Assembly: GCA_018287875.1 (NCBI GenBank)
Contig: JAGVVL010000017.1
Location: 3,038,001-3,102,000, forward strand
Direction of reading: 5' to 3'
Length of the DNA stretch: 64,000 bases
Source: Nigrospora sphaerica
Lineage: Eukaryota; Ascomycota; Sordariomycetes; Amphisphaeriales; Apiosporaceae
The stretch's first letter is position 1. Every line of letters begins with the position of its first letter. The position numbers and the translations under genes are program-made. Positions 35,140 to 45,174 of the stretch are shown piece by piece. A model generated the notes under the pieces. That model did no database searches. It saw only the letters and a program-made list of their open reading frames with translations, and had not been told where the DNA came from.

Positions 35140-37152
35140 ATGTCGGACGCCGGCGAGAACGGGGCCAAAAATGAGTCCCCCGCGCCCCCCAAGGCGAGCG
35201 CCGCCAAGGACAGGAATTGCCCGTTTTGCGGCCAGGCCTTTACATCCTCCTCCCTGGGGCGCCACCTCGATCTTTATATAAAGGAGAAGAACCCCAAGGC
35301 CGCGGATGGCGTCCACGACGTCGCCGCCATCCGGAAGATGCGTGGCACTATCACGCGGCGCCAGCCAAGGGGCTCGTTGGCCAGGCGCGACGCCTCGGCG
35401 CCCGCGACGCCGACCGCTTCGACGCCGACGACTGCCCGAAGAAGCCCCGGCCTCGATTCTGCGGCGCAACGTTCCTCGGTACCGAAGGACAATCAGTTCG
35501 TGGCGGATCAGGCCGCGAGGTATCCCTTCCAGTGCCCGTGGGAGGCTACAGGCGTCATAAACGACCTGCCGTCCAGGAACGGGAATCCTGTTGCTGACGG
35601 CGGTTGGGGCGAGCAACAAGCCAGGAGGCCAGGTCCGCCATTTCCACAGCACCAGCAGCCCATGCCGGGCCGCGTTGCCCAGAAGTACCAACTCGACTCA
35701 CGGCAAAAGCTCGCCGATGCCATCGACACGGCCAAGGCGGCCGAACTGGCCCTGCGCGAGATGATGAGCTCGTGGCGAGCCGCCAAGTGAGTCCATGTTC
35801 CTTCCCCCCAGCCCCGGGCGCCCCCTTTACTTTGGCAACCGGCCTACTGACCATGAAACACACGTGCGTGCAGGCGCCACATCGACATGAACTCGTTGCC
35901 CTTCGACTTCGACCCTCTCGCGCTCGACTTCCCGGCCCTCGCGCTGCAGTGCCTCCAGCCACCGCCCACACTCTTCTCCTCTACGCCTCACCCCACCTCT
36001 ACCTCGTGGTCGATACAGCCGCCCGCGCAGAAGCAATTTGATGCTCTCGAGGCCTGGTTCAAGGAAGAGTTCCGGAAATGGAGGATCGCCTGCGCCGCCG
36101 CCACGACGGCCATCGTGGAGGACCTGACGTATCCTCCTACCCAGGTTCAACCGCCCGTGGACCTGTGCGAGAGCGTTAAGAACGCCGAGGAAAAGGCAAC
36201 GGCCCTCGAGACACAGGTCAAGGAGCACCTGCAATCCACCTATCAGATGTGGGAGCAGCTTTCCGACTCGCGGAAGAGTGAGCTCTGGACATTGGAATTG
36301 GCGCGAAGCGTCGGGCGCCGGCAGAAAGAGGTGGAGAAGCTCAAAGAATCTCAGCATTTCCTGACGCAGGAGACGGCCAACCTCAAGACGCAGATCGGGG
36401 ATCTGTCGCGTCTGCAACAGCCTCGCGAGTTTCACATCATGCCTCCGGCCACGGTTCCTTTCGAGCCCGCCGCCGTCTCGTACTTGCTGGAGATAGGTCT
36501 CAAGGTCCATGGTGGCATAGGTTTGAACCTGGAGGACCGCCATCTCGACGTCGGCACTTTGGTGTCCCGTGCCATCGAGCGCTGGAAGAAGGTCGTCACG
36601 TCGTCCAGGGGCCCCGGCATGAGCCAGCAGAGACCCCTCGAGCAGTATCCGCCCCCGGCCCCGCCCCAGCCCCAGCCCCCGGCCCCCAATCCTATCATCC
36701 AGACTCCTTCCCAACCCAAGCCGGCCCCGCCGCCCAGCACGGCGCCCCCTGCCGTGACGCAAGATGCTCGGTCTTCCACAACCGGCACGGCCACGTCAGC
36801 GTCTGCCGCCAATGACGACAACAGTGACGAGGATGCGGATGCGGAAATGGACGACGACGATAGCTTTGCGCCGCCTATCGGCACGCCCGCCATGGCCAAG
36901 GCAGCGCCGCAGCAGCAGGACGCGCAGCAACTCGAGGTACCCAGAACCCGGGGCGCTGGACAGAAGCCGGCAGGTCAAAACGATACCAGCGGTACGCGGT
37001 CTAGCAGCGCTGGCCGAGCTGCACAGGGCACGGCTGGTGCCGCGCAAGGCCAGGTTCAGCGGAGCCGGTCTGTCGCGATAAAGACGGATTACGGTACCCC
37101 GGTTTCTGGTGTCGACAACACCAACGGCGACGACCCTATGTACATGGACTGA
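35140..37152 (+). CDS. Conserved fungal protein with a degenerate UBZ-like zinc finger and coiled coils
   Basis: Predicted CDS is join(35140..35786,35874..37152), 641 aa. One 87-nt intron (GTGAGT donor, CTACTGAC branch) joins SSWRAA to KRHIDMNSLPF. Residues 27-46 read CPFCGQAFTSSSLGRHLDLY, giving C-x2-C-x11-H-x3-Y. The spacing matches Rad18-type UBZ4 fingers (C-x2-C-x11-H-x3-C) except that the last ligand is Tyr46. It is followed by a basic segment, AIRKMRGTITRRQPRG. The middle (about residues 240-370) is helical with coiled-coil character, for example VKNAEEKATALETQVKEHL and GRRQKEVEKLKESQHFL. A Pro-rich stretch, an acidic patch (SDEDADAEMDDDD) and a Gln/Gly-rich tail follow. I recognise it only as a type of uncharacterised protein common in filamentous fungi. 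Ubiquitin binding is speculation. HP1 is divergent to its left. Confidence 0.85.
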
Positions 37153-37842
37153 GAAGGCCCAAAGCCGAAACGGCCAATACTCGTCGGAGCTGTATTCATC
37201 AAAGTATGCCATATGCGGACGGTCCACTTGGCTTTTTTACCTACCATCACGGAAATAATACCGGGACTACTGTGTACGTGGCGGGTAAATCAGGCTTCGT
37301 TCCCGAGGAGGAAGCCACATGTACCCTGATAGGGACCCCCGAAAAAATCAAAACGCTGCTCCGGTGGCCCCTCGATTGAATCGAGTGGCCGCTTCGATGG
37401 TCGATCTGGAACTACGGAGCAAGTTACCACCACAGTCTCGATCACCGCCTCGCCCGGTTTCGACGATGCCGCGTAGGATACTAGAGCCAACAGTGCGCCC
37501 GTGACTCGGGGGGGCGCGGGGGTCACAGCCCAGCCAGGGCCTCAACGCTGAACATGGGAGACGCAAAAGATTTGTTGGCCATAATGGCGGCTGCCTTTGC
37601 AGTTGCGGTGATGTTGGAATTTATTGTCGGTGTATAACAGATCAGTGCTAGTTGCAGCTGTACAGGCATACATTTCAGACCCCGGACGCACGTATTTGCT
37701 TAGTGAATTACGCGAATCAACTTGTCGCCCCGATGCTCAAAAATTGGCCCATCTTGCCTCCCATCCAGTCGTCTGTCGCATGGAGGGCCAGAATACCTGG
37801 AGCATGGTCCCGGCCCCGGCGGCTCACGAGACGCGGTGGCAC
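37153..37842. other. Spacer after the UBZ-like gene
   Basis: This 690 bases is the 3' flank, lower in GC than the coding exons. I see no gene, RNA or repeat. Confidence 0.6.
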
Positions 37843-38313
37843 TCATGAGTCCTTGCGACTCATGTTTCGGCTCCTCCGGAGGATGGGCCACGAAAGGCGC
37901 CAACGCTTCTGGTGGACGGCTTTTCGGTCTGTGGGCGGTAAAGGGAGGGAAGGTGGTGATGACCGTTGGCCTTCCTCGTCGTTCACCAAGGTCGACACGG
38001 ACGACAGGCGACGACTCGCCGTTGCCTGCTCCAGCACCAAGCTCCGGATCGCGTCGTCGAAGTCGACGTCGTCCCGGAGGTCCAGCAGCGGGTCGCGGAG
38101 GTAGTGGTGCTGCCGGGCCAGCTTCTGGTAGAGCGGGTGCGACGCGTCCACGTCGGCGGCGCCGACGGCGGCGATGCGGAACATGGCGCCGTCGTAGTCA
38201 ACAAAGAGCGGACGGCGGTCTTGAGGTCTCGGGGATCGAGAAACCGCCGGGGAGCGAGAGCACGAGGGCAAGTCAGAAAGATGTCTCTCCCGTGGTACGG
38301 GCAAGACATACAC
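37843..38313 (-). CDS. Hypothetical ORF, start uncertain
   Basis: The minus-strand frame from 38313 to the TGA at 37843 encodes up to 156 aa. From about residue 33 on it looks coding: PLFVDYDGAMFRIAAVGA, then DASHPLYQKLARQHHYLRD and an acidic segment (LLDLRDDVDFDDAIRSLVL), ending in a basic tail. The first 30 residues are Ser/Arg/Pro-rich and may be noncoding; an internal ATG at 38184 or an unseen upstream exon are alternatives. I do not recognise a domain. Another frame just upstream (38321-38234 region, MSCPYHGRDIFLTCPRAL) also looks coding but is out of phase without a visible intron, so the gene could be spliced differently or decayed. Confidence 0.4.
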   Translation of the reverse strand: MYVLPVPRERHLSDLPSCSRSPAVSRSPRPQDRRPLFVDYDGAMFRIAAVGAADVDASHPLYQKLARQHHYLRDPLLDLRDDVDFDDAIRSLVLEQATASRRLSSVSTLVNDEEGQRSSPPSLPLPPTDRKAVHQKRWRLSWPILRRSRNMSRKDS

Positions 38314-40345
38314 GACTGATCCAGGGGGTTCTCCCGACTACTTAAGTACTTGAGTCCTTGTCCGTCGCCCCCTCCATCCGCCCGGCTTGCGACGAGGACG
38401 GCCGAGCTGGACAGCAAGGCCCGGCGGACAGGAGAACCTTCGCCGGTAGTGTACACCTAGATATCACCAAGCGCCGCGCGCCGAGGCCCTCCCGGCTGCC
38501 CCCTCCCAAGCAACCAGCTCGAACCGCCGGAAGGTTTCAAAGGACCCGAGTCCCACGATGCCGAATGAAGAAACCGCCCCGGCTCCTCGTCGGTGGGCCG
38601 TGGAGGGCGGACACTGCGGAGATCATTCCGATAAGACGTTTGAGTGGTGCAATAGGCTGCATCCGAAATGATGGATGGAAGATGGCCTATCCGATGTGCA
38701 TTTTTGAGTCTTTGGGCGCGCTTGACGGTTACGCATGGGCTCGAAGTTTTTGCGATATGAGTCATATCATTATGATTGGTACTAAGTGTTTGACACAAAC
38801 TTGTTTGGGGGCTTAGGGGCCAGGTATAGGACCTAAATCCAGCCGGCATCGAAGCGAGTGGGAGCAAAGGGGATGGTAACGGGGCATGTAACATATGCGA
38901 TGGATGACGAGCAGCATGCTCGCGGCCCAGGGCCCCATCCGGCAGGAGACATGACAGTGCAAGCACACAAGAGGCCCGACTATTTCCGGGGGGCTTGTTT
39001 CGAGAACCTAGCAAAGAAGCGTCTCTGCGGGACGGATGCGATGGTGTAAGTCCCCCCTTCGTTAAACAGGCCATGCATCCAACTTCCCCCCCGGCTGTGT
39101 CCGTAGACCCGACGAGAAGTACCGTGACGAAGCAACCAGGACCGGATACCAAACGCATCACGGCATTCCCTCGAACCTGTCTTCACGTGGCCGCGTGATG
39201 GCTCCTTTCGGCGATCCTGAAAAGCATCCGCCCGCAGCCGCGTCGCTAACTAGCAAGGGGGCGAAGGATCACGAACCCCCATCTCGCTCGCGATGATGTA
39301 AAGTCCCGACGTTGTCCCTCGGGTTTTTCTCGCCCCGACAGCAAATGCATCCTGTCCCCCCTTTACATCAAGTCGGGCCGGAAAGACTATAGGGGGCCCG
39401 GTGTCGAAACCGCCGACTGCCCATTGGTACTGACGTCACACAGCTTCCACCACCTTGTTAGACATGGCCAAAAGGCGCCAGGGCCGGCTCCTGGGCCTCT
39501 GCCGTCGTCTCTCCGACAATGGCAGCATAGAAACGAGAGGGTCTGATCCCCGTCGCGGCAAATCGCAACCGAGCCGACCCGCATTGGACCGGCAGCGGAT
39601 GCTCCCCTCGGGAGTGGTGGCGGCGGCGGCGACGGTGGTGCAGCCCCTCACCATTGACCGCTTCCGGCCCAACGTCGTGGTGCGCGGCGTGCCGGCGTGG
39701 TTACGGATCAACACGCGATGTGGGAACACGGAATAGAAGTCAAGATGTACACTCCATGCACTCCCAACGATATCACAACACACTCGTGTTCGACATACGA
39801 ATTGCCTCATTTTAGCTTCCTTGAGAGGTCCCAGAAAACACAACTATTACGTACTATAGGACCAAACACGGTAACTGCCGAGATGCAGGCGTGGCAGATG
39901 GCTGTGCGTACCTTCTCGGGGAAACGCTCTCACCGGCGCATCATCCGACGGCAAAGCGTGAAGTCCTCGCCGCGGGTGCGTATTCATGAGTTGCGTTTCA
40001 CAAACGGCCCGGTCCGGATGTCATGTTAGGAAGCGGGGTGACGGCCATCCTACATTTGTTTCAGATGATTCGGGGCTGTTCCATGTTGATACCAACACAA
40101 ACCCTAGGCCCCTGTCTAAGTAGCAGACCTCGACGCAATGCCTTCTGGTCTGGTGTAGGAGCCAGCCAGCAGCCTGGCATAGAGTCCAGCATTGGTTAAA
40201 ATTGGTTCCGTACCTAGCGAACATTTTGACCCCAAGTCGACCTCGGAGAGTAGAAGGGCCCGTAAGGCAACCCAGCGGGCACAAATCAACTCGGATTGGA
40301 ACGCGGTTATGTACAGGGTTCCCGCGGACCGGCTTCCAACGTTCT
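38314..40345. other. Spacer with a possible decayed gene
   Basis: This 2.0 kb has a TACTTAAGTACTTGAG motif at 38339-38354 and a possible MOSC-like fragment near 39599-39736 (described separately). Other frames lack support. Confidence 0.5.
39599..39736 (+). pseudogene. Possible MOSC-domain remnant
   Basis: One plus-strand frame contains VQPLTIDRFRPNVVVRGVPA, ending at a stop at 39736. The DRFRPNVVVRG core resembles the conserved strand of MOSC domains (molybdenum cofactor sulfurase C-terminal domain proteins), where [D/S]RFRPN-[I/V]-V-V-x-G is typical. No other MOSC segment, start or splice structure is visible on either side. If real, it is a fragment of a degraded or transposed gene. The match is short and could be chance. 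Confidence 0.3.
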
Positions 40346-41308
40346 CTATTTCTTCTGCTCTTCCTTGGGCTCCTCGGGCTTGGGGGTGGGGAGCTTGAAG
40401 CTGTCGGGCTTGCGGTCGGCACCGGGGCCGACGGGCTCCCAGGCCGCGGAGCCGCCCTCGAAGTTGCGGAAGGCCTGCGTCAGCTCGAGAGGCTCCTGGA
40501 CGACGCGCTTCTTCTCCTCGTCGTAGCGGACCTCCGTGTAGCCCGTCAGAGGGAAGTCCTTGCGCAGCGGGTGACCCTCGAAGCCGTAGTCGGTCATGAT
40601 GCGGCGCAGGTCCGGGTGGCCGACGAAGAAGACGCCGAACATGTCGTAGACCTCGCGCTCGAACCAGTTGGCGCCGTCGAAGAGCGGCGTGATACTGGGC
40701 ACCGGCGACGCCTCGTCGGCGTACGTCTTGACCCGGATCCGCGCGTTGTGCCGCACGCTCAGCAGGTTGTACACAATCTCGAAGCGCTGGTCCCGCGTCG
40801 GGAAGTCGGCCGCTGTGACGGTGCTGACCTGGGTGAACTCGGCGGCCGTGTTGTCTGCGGGGAGGGGGGCCACGAATCGTGTCAGCTAGCCAGCTCTCGG
40901 TCACGCACAATCTCGCGCTCTCTCGCTCTCCCCGACCGGGCCGGGAGGGAAGGGCCCCTTACACTTGAGGAAGGAGAAGACGGGGATGACGCCCGAGGGG
41001 GAGATGTAGATGCACAGCTCGTCCTTCCACACGGAGAATTGCTGGATGTACTTGGGCAGGCAGCCCATCAGCCACGAGCCGTAGCGGTGAAGGTCATCGG
41101 CCTTGGACTGGTACTTGTCGGCGGGGTTGACGATGGGGACCTTGAGCTCCTTGGGGTGGTCCCGGGGCGCGTGCCGCATGTTCTTCGCGTGGGCGGGCAT
41201 GGCGACGGGGCGGGCGGCGGCGGCGCTGAAGCAGCGCACACCACTGCCCGGCTTCGTGGGCCGCAGCGCCGACGCCAGGCCGCGGCTCCGGCAGAGCTTG
41301 GTCGCCAT
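40346..41308 (-). CDS. nuo-31: NADH:ubiquinone oxidoreductase 30 kDa subunit (complex I, NDUFS3), mitochondrial
   Basis: Predicted CDS is complement(join(40346..40854,40963..41308)), 284 aa. The 108-nt intron has a GTAAGG donor and a GCTGAC branch and joins VFSFLK to [10 protein letters not shown]. Residues 1-40 are rich in Arg, Ala and Ser without acidic residues ([20 protein letters not shown]), fitting a mitochondrial targeting peptide. The body carries the complex I 30 kDa signature, [20 protein letters not shown], followed by [20 protein letters not shown]. The C-terminus is Lys/Glu/Pro-rich. The protein is part of the peripheral arm of complex I and helps form the quinone-reduction module. 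Length matches the Neurospora 30.4 kDa subunit as I recall it. It is divergent from not4, with 2 kb between the starts. The symbol follows Neurospora usage. Confidence 0.96.
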
Positions 41309-43343
41309 GGTGGGAGGCGGGCGAGGGAGGGGAGCGCGGGGGGAGGAGGAAAGGCGGACCAATTGGTCGTGCAAAAAGGCGGAGGGGGAGGGTTTTGGCT
41401 GACGTCGGGAAGAAATGTCGACGTCGTCTTCGTCGCCGTCGTCGTCGTGGTTGTCCCGGCCAAGCCCACAGTGCTTGGTCATTGCTTCGAGCTGGAGCCC
41501 AATTGGACGGAAGGCCCAGCTTGCAGGACCCTCCCACTCTCTCTGGCCCGCCTTCCGCCACTGCTGCTGCTGTTGGGGGGCGCCCGGCCGGGCTCGGTAA
41601 AAGACCTAACGAGGTAGTGCCTACTTAGGTAGGTACGTAAGCGAGGTACCCTGTCTGCCCCCGGAAACTGCTGCAACATTGTTCCGGCCGGGACTTACGC
41701 CTACGAGGCACCTCTACTTGGAAAGTCAGGGGACAGGGGCCGCAGGCCTGGCTCGAGTTAGACTTTGGCCGACGCCCATATGGGTTTCCATGCTTGCCTA
41801 CTTGTATACTCGAGGTACATAACCTCCACCTGTATTGCCCAGGCGGATCACCTCCATGATGGCACACTGACGGTACCGAGGAAATTGGCTGGCCCCGTGG
41901 CTTCTCACGTACTGGTAAACCCCAAAGGCAGGCAGGCAGGCCGCCAGTCAGCCAGTGTATCCATGTTTTCAAAGTGCTCGGTACGCCGATCGCATACGAT
42001 GGAGCTGTCTCGATCCGTATCTCTAGACCCGTGCATGTTATCGAATCCCAATATGTGTGCTTTGATATACATTCTTACTTGCACTTGCAGGCTTTAGGAC
42101 TTGACTCAGATCCGGATTCAATGCCAGACGATGCAGCATCCATACTCGGTACGCACACTCACATACTACATGTACTACCAAAATGATACGGGCGAAGTCC
42201 ATCCGTAGGGGCAGGTCCCAACCTACCGTTACCCACGCAACAGATGCCGGCTCCAAACAGGCGCTTTCCGCAAGTAGGCGGTCGTCTGCACGGCCCCTGG
42301 CGCGATCGCTGCTCGAAGCTGGAGAGGCAGATAAATACCTTGTGTTTAGCTGGCCAAGGCCGCTTGGTACCATGTACTTACAGGCGGCATGCTAGGTCCG
42401 TTAATAGCGGGATTCCAGACATATCTGTCTGTCTCTCCTGACATGTGGGCATGAGTCGTTCAGGTCCCGTGCTATTAGTAGATGAGGTGGGATGGGGAAT
42501 GGACAGACTTATTAGTAGATGCCACCTCCTTACACCGATGCCGCTTGTCGTTGCGCCCACGCTGGTACCCGGATGACCTCCTGAAGTATTTCCCCCCCTT
42601 CTGTTACCGACCCCGTATCGAAAGGGAAGCGAACGCCCCTCCTCCCCCCCTCTCTCTCGGGCTACTCGCCTGCCACTGGAGGTCCCTTGACATCCACTAT
42701 TTCCCAAACCACTTCCTAGACTGACGGGGCGGCTGAGGGCTGGCTGTTTGTCGCCTTGCCGGGAGCAGGCGCTTGCAACAACTGGCATGTACATGACTTA
42801 CATGTACCTCATATACGGTAGCTACACCGCAGCAGCTTCTCCTTCCGCAAGCACTGAGAACCTAAGGCATCTCATCGCGCTCGCCCCACCTTTTGGGGGC
42901 AAATTGGGACTAGCCTAGGTCGTCCACCCTGGTGGCCCCAGACAACCCATCAATCGTTTCTTTCCATCCATCCATTAGGCGTGGACGACTTTGGTTTCTG
43001 CACCTGCACCTTCAAACTCATCACTTGGATGATTTGGCCTCCCTTTCCCTACCTCCATCATCTCACTACATACCTCCTCCTCCTCCACCCACCCACCCGA
43101 CTCACCGCACCGTCCCGACAGCCTCCTCTGTCGCCGCGACCGCATCCATCCCCCCATCTATCTCTTGGTGCCATCCGAGCAGTCCTCAGCCTACGCCTTC
43201 TTTGCATGATTTCCCGCCTCGATACCACGTCGGCGCCCGTCTCCATCACCCACGCAACTCGTCGATAATTCCCGACCGCTCGCCGGCAACCCGCCCTCTT
43301 CGACACTCGCCTCGTGCTGTACCCCTCTTCCGCCCGCCCTACC
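41309..43343. other. Divergent promoter region between nuo-31 and not4
   Basis: This 2.0 kb separates two housekeeping gene starts. It has a dense TAGGTA/TACCTA-type cluster at 41612-41650, about 300 bases upstream of the nuo-31 ATG, and a C/T-rich stretch at 42930-43343 leading into the not4 ATG. No coding frame is supported. Confidence 0.6.
41612..41650. repeat. Cluster of TAGGTA/TACGTA/GGTACC-like words
   Basis: Within 39 bases there are repeated GAGGTA, TTAGGTAGGTAC and GAGGTACC words, the same motif family seen at several other spacers of the window. It lies in the nuo-31/not4 promoter region. Confidence 0.55.
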
Positions 43344-45136
43344 ATGACGCCCCAAGACAGTTTCATCGATGAGGAGGAAGATACCTGGTATGTACACTTG
43401 CCCTGCTGCGAGCCGTGACCACTCCGTCCCCGCCCCGTGCTGACGCCCCGCGCAACAGCCCCCTCTGCATCGAGGAGTTTGATCTTTCCGACAGAAACTT
43501 CCGGCCTTGTCCTTGTGGCTACCAGGTATGCCGCCGCCCGCCCTTCCTGCCCGTACGCGGAGCCGGACTAACGACCGATGTGCCGCCTAGATCTGTCAGT
43601 TCTGCTTCAACAACTTGAAGAACAACCTGAATGGACTTTGTCCCGCGTGCCGCCGGCCTTACGACGAGAAAACCATACAGTGGAAAGTCGTGACGCAGGA
43701 AGAGTGAGAACCACTGCCCTCACCCCCTTGCCGCAATTCCTGCTAACCCTAGTGAGAAGGATCGCCGAGTTCAAGGCCAACATTCAGAAGAACCAGAAGA
43801 AGCGAGCCGCCGAGCAGCGCCAAAAGGAGGTGCAGAAGCGCGAGTCTGACAAGAGCAACCGCAAGAACCTCGTTGGAGTCCGAGTCGTGCAGAAAAATCT
43901 GGTCTACGTGACTGGACTGACCCCGACAGTACCCGAGGATGAGCTGCTGAAGACACTGCGGAAACCCGAGTTCTTCGGTCAATACGGCAATATCCAGAAG
44001 ATATCCATCAGCAACCGCAAGGCCCCCGATGGCGCGCCCCAGTCGCTCGGCATCTATGTCACGTTCGAGAAGAAGGAAGATGCGGCCCGGTGTATCCAAG
44101 CAGTTAACGGCTCGCAGAACGGCGACCGCGTGCTCAAGGCGCAGCTCGGCACGACGAAGTACTGCTCGGCGTGGCTGCGGCACGAGCAGTGCGGGAACAG
44201 ACAGTGCATGTTTCTGCATGAGCTCGGCGACGAGGAAGACAGCTATACTCGACAGGACCTCTCGTCTTTGAATAGCGTCTACACCCAACGGCCACTGCTG
44301 CAGCAAAATAACGCAAGCAACGCGGCCTCTTCATCACGGTCCGCTTCCAGGCAACAAAATCCCGCGCCACAGCCCACCAGCCAACCCATGGTCCGTACTT
44401 CTAGCAAAGAAGGATCCGAGGGCGGCGATGGCCCTGCTTTGCCCGCCACGGCAAATTGGGCTCGAACCACTCAACAACGCAGTAGACGCGGTTCTCACGC
44501 CACCAGCGGTGCAGCGTCGAGCCCCGCTATTTCTAATGCCATCCCTGTTTCTAGCGAAGCCGCCCAGGAAGCTGTCGAAGTGACGCGGGACACCCCTACG
44601 CCTCCTCCGGCAGCTGCGGTCAGTCGCAAGGCGGGCAAGAAGGCGGCCGCCGAGCGCAAAGCCAAAGAGGCATCTGCTGCGTCGCCCAAGCCGCCTAGCA
44701 AGGACCCGTATGCCGAATCGGATCTGACCGACATTATGCGTGCTATTGCTGCTTGCCCCGAGTTCCCTCCACCCCCGGCTTTCAACGACTCTGATTTTCC
44801 CCTCTTCGACCAGAACGGCGGTCTTCGCCGGCGTGCGATGCGGGAAGAGGAGGAGAACCGACCAGCTGACCAGGGAGAGCCCGTGGAAAACGTGGCTGCG
44901 GAACCGTCAGAAGGCGAGCCGGAGAGTGGTAGTCTTGCACTTGGTGGGGAGCCCGAAGACCGTGAACAAGGACGTGATGGCTCTGCGTTCGACCAGCGAA
45001 GGAACCCCACACAGCCCCCTATTCAGCGGAACTCGGTTGAAGGCATTTTTGGGCCTGCTCTGGGCTCTTCGTACGGCCAGGGTTCTGTCAACTTGGGCTC
45101 CATCGGCAGTCGGTCCATGACACCGCAGCAGCAACA

Positions 45137-45174
<38 letters not shown>

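Noticed and set aside
40202..41617. 471-aa plus-strand ORF opposite nuo-31
   Set aside because: Antisense shadow; it also runs through the nuo-31 intron and promoter.
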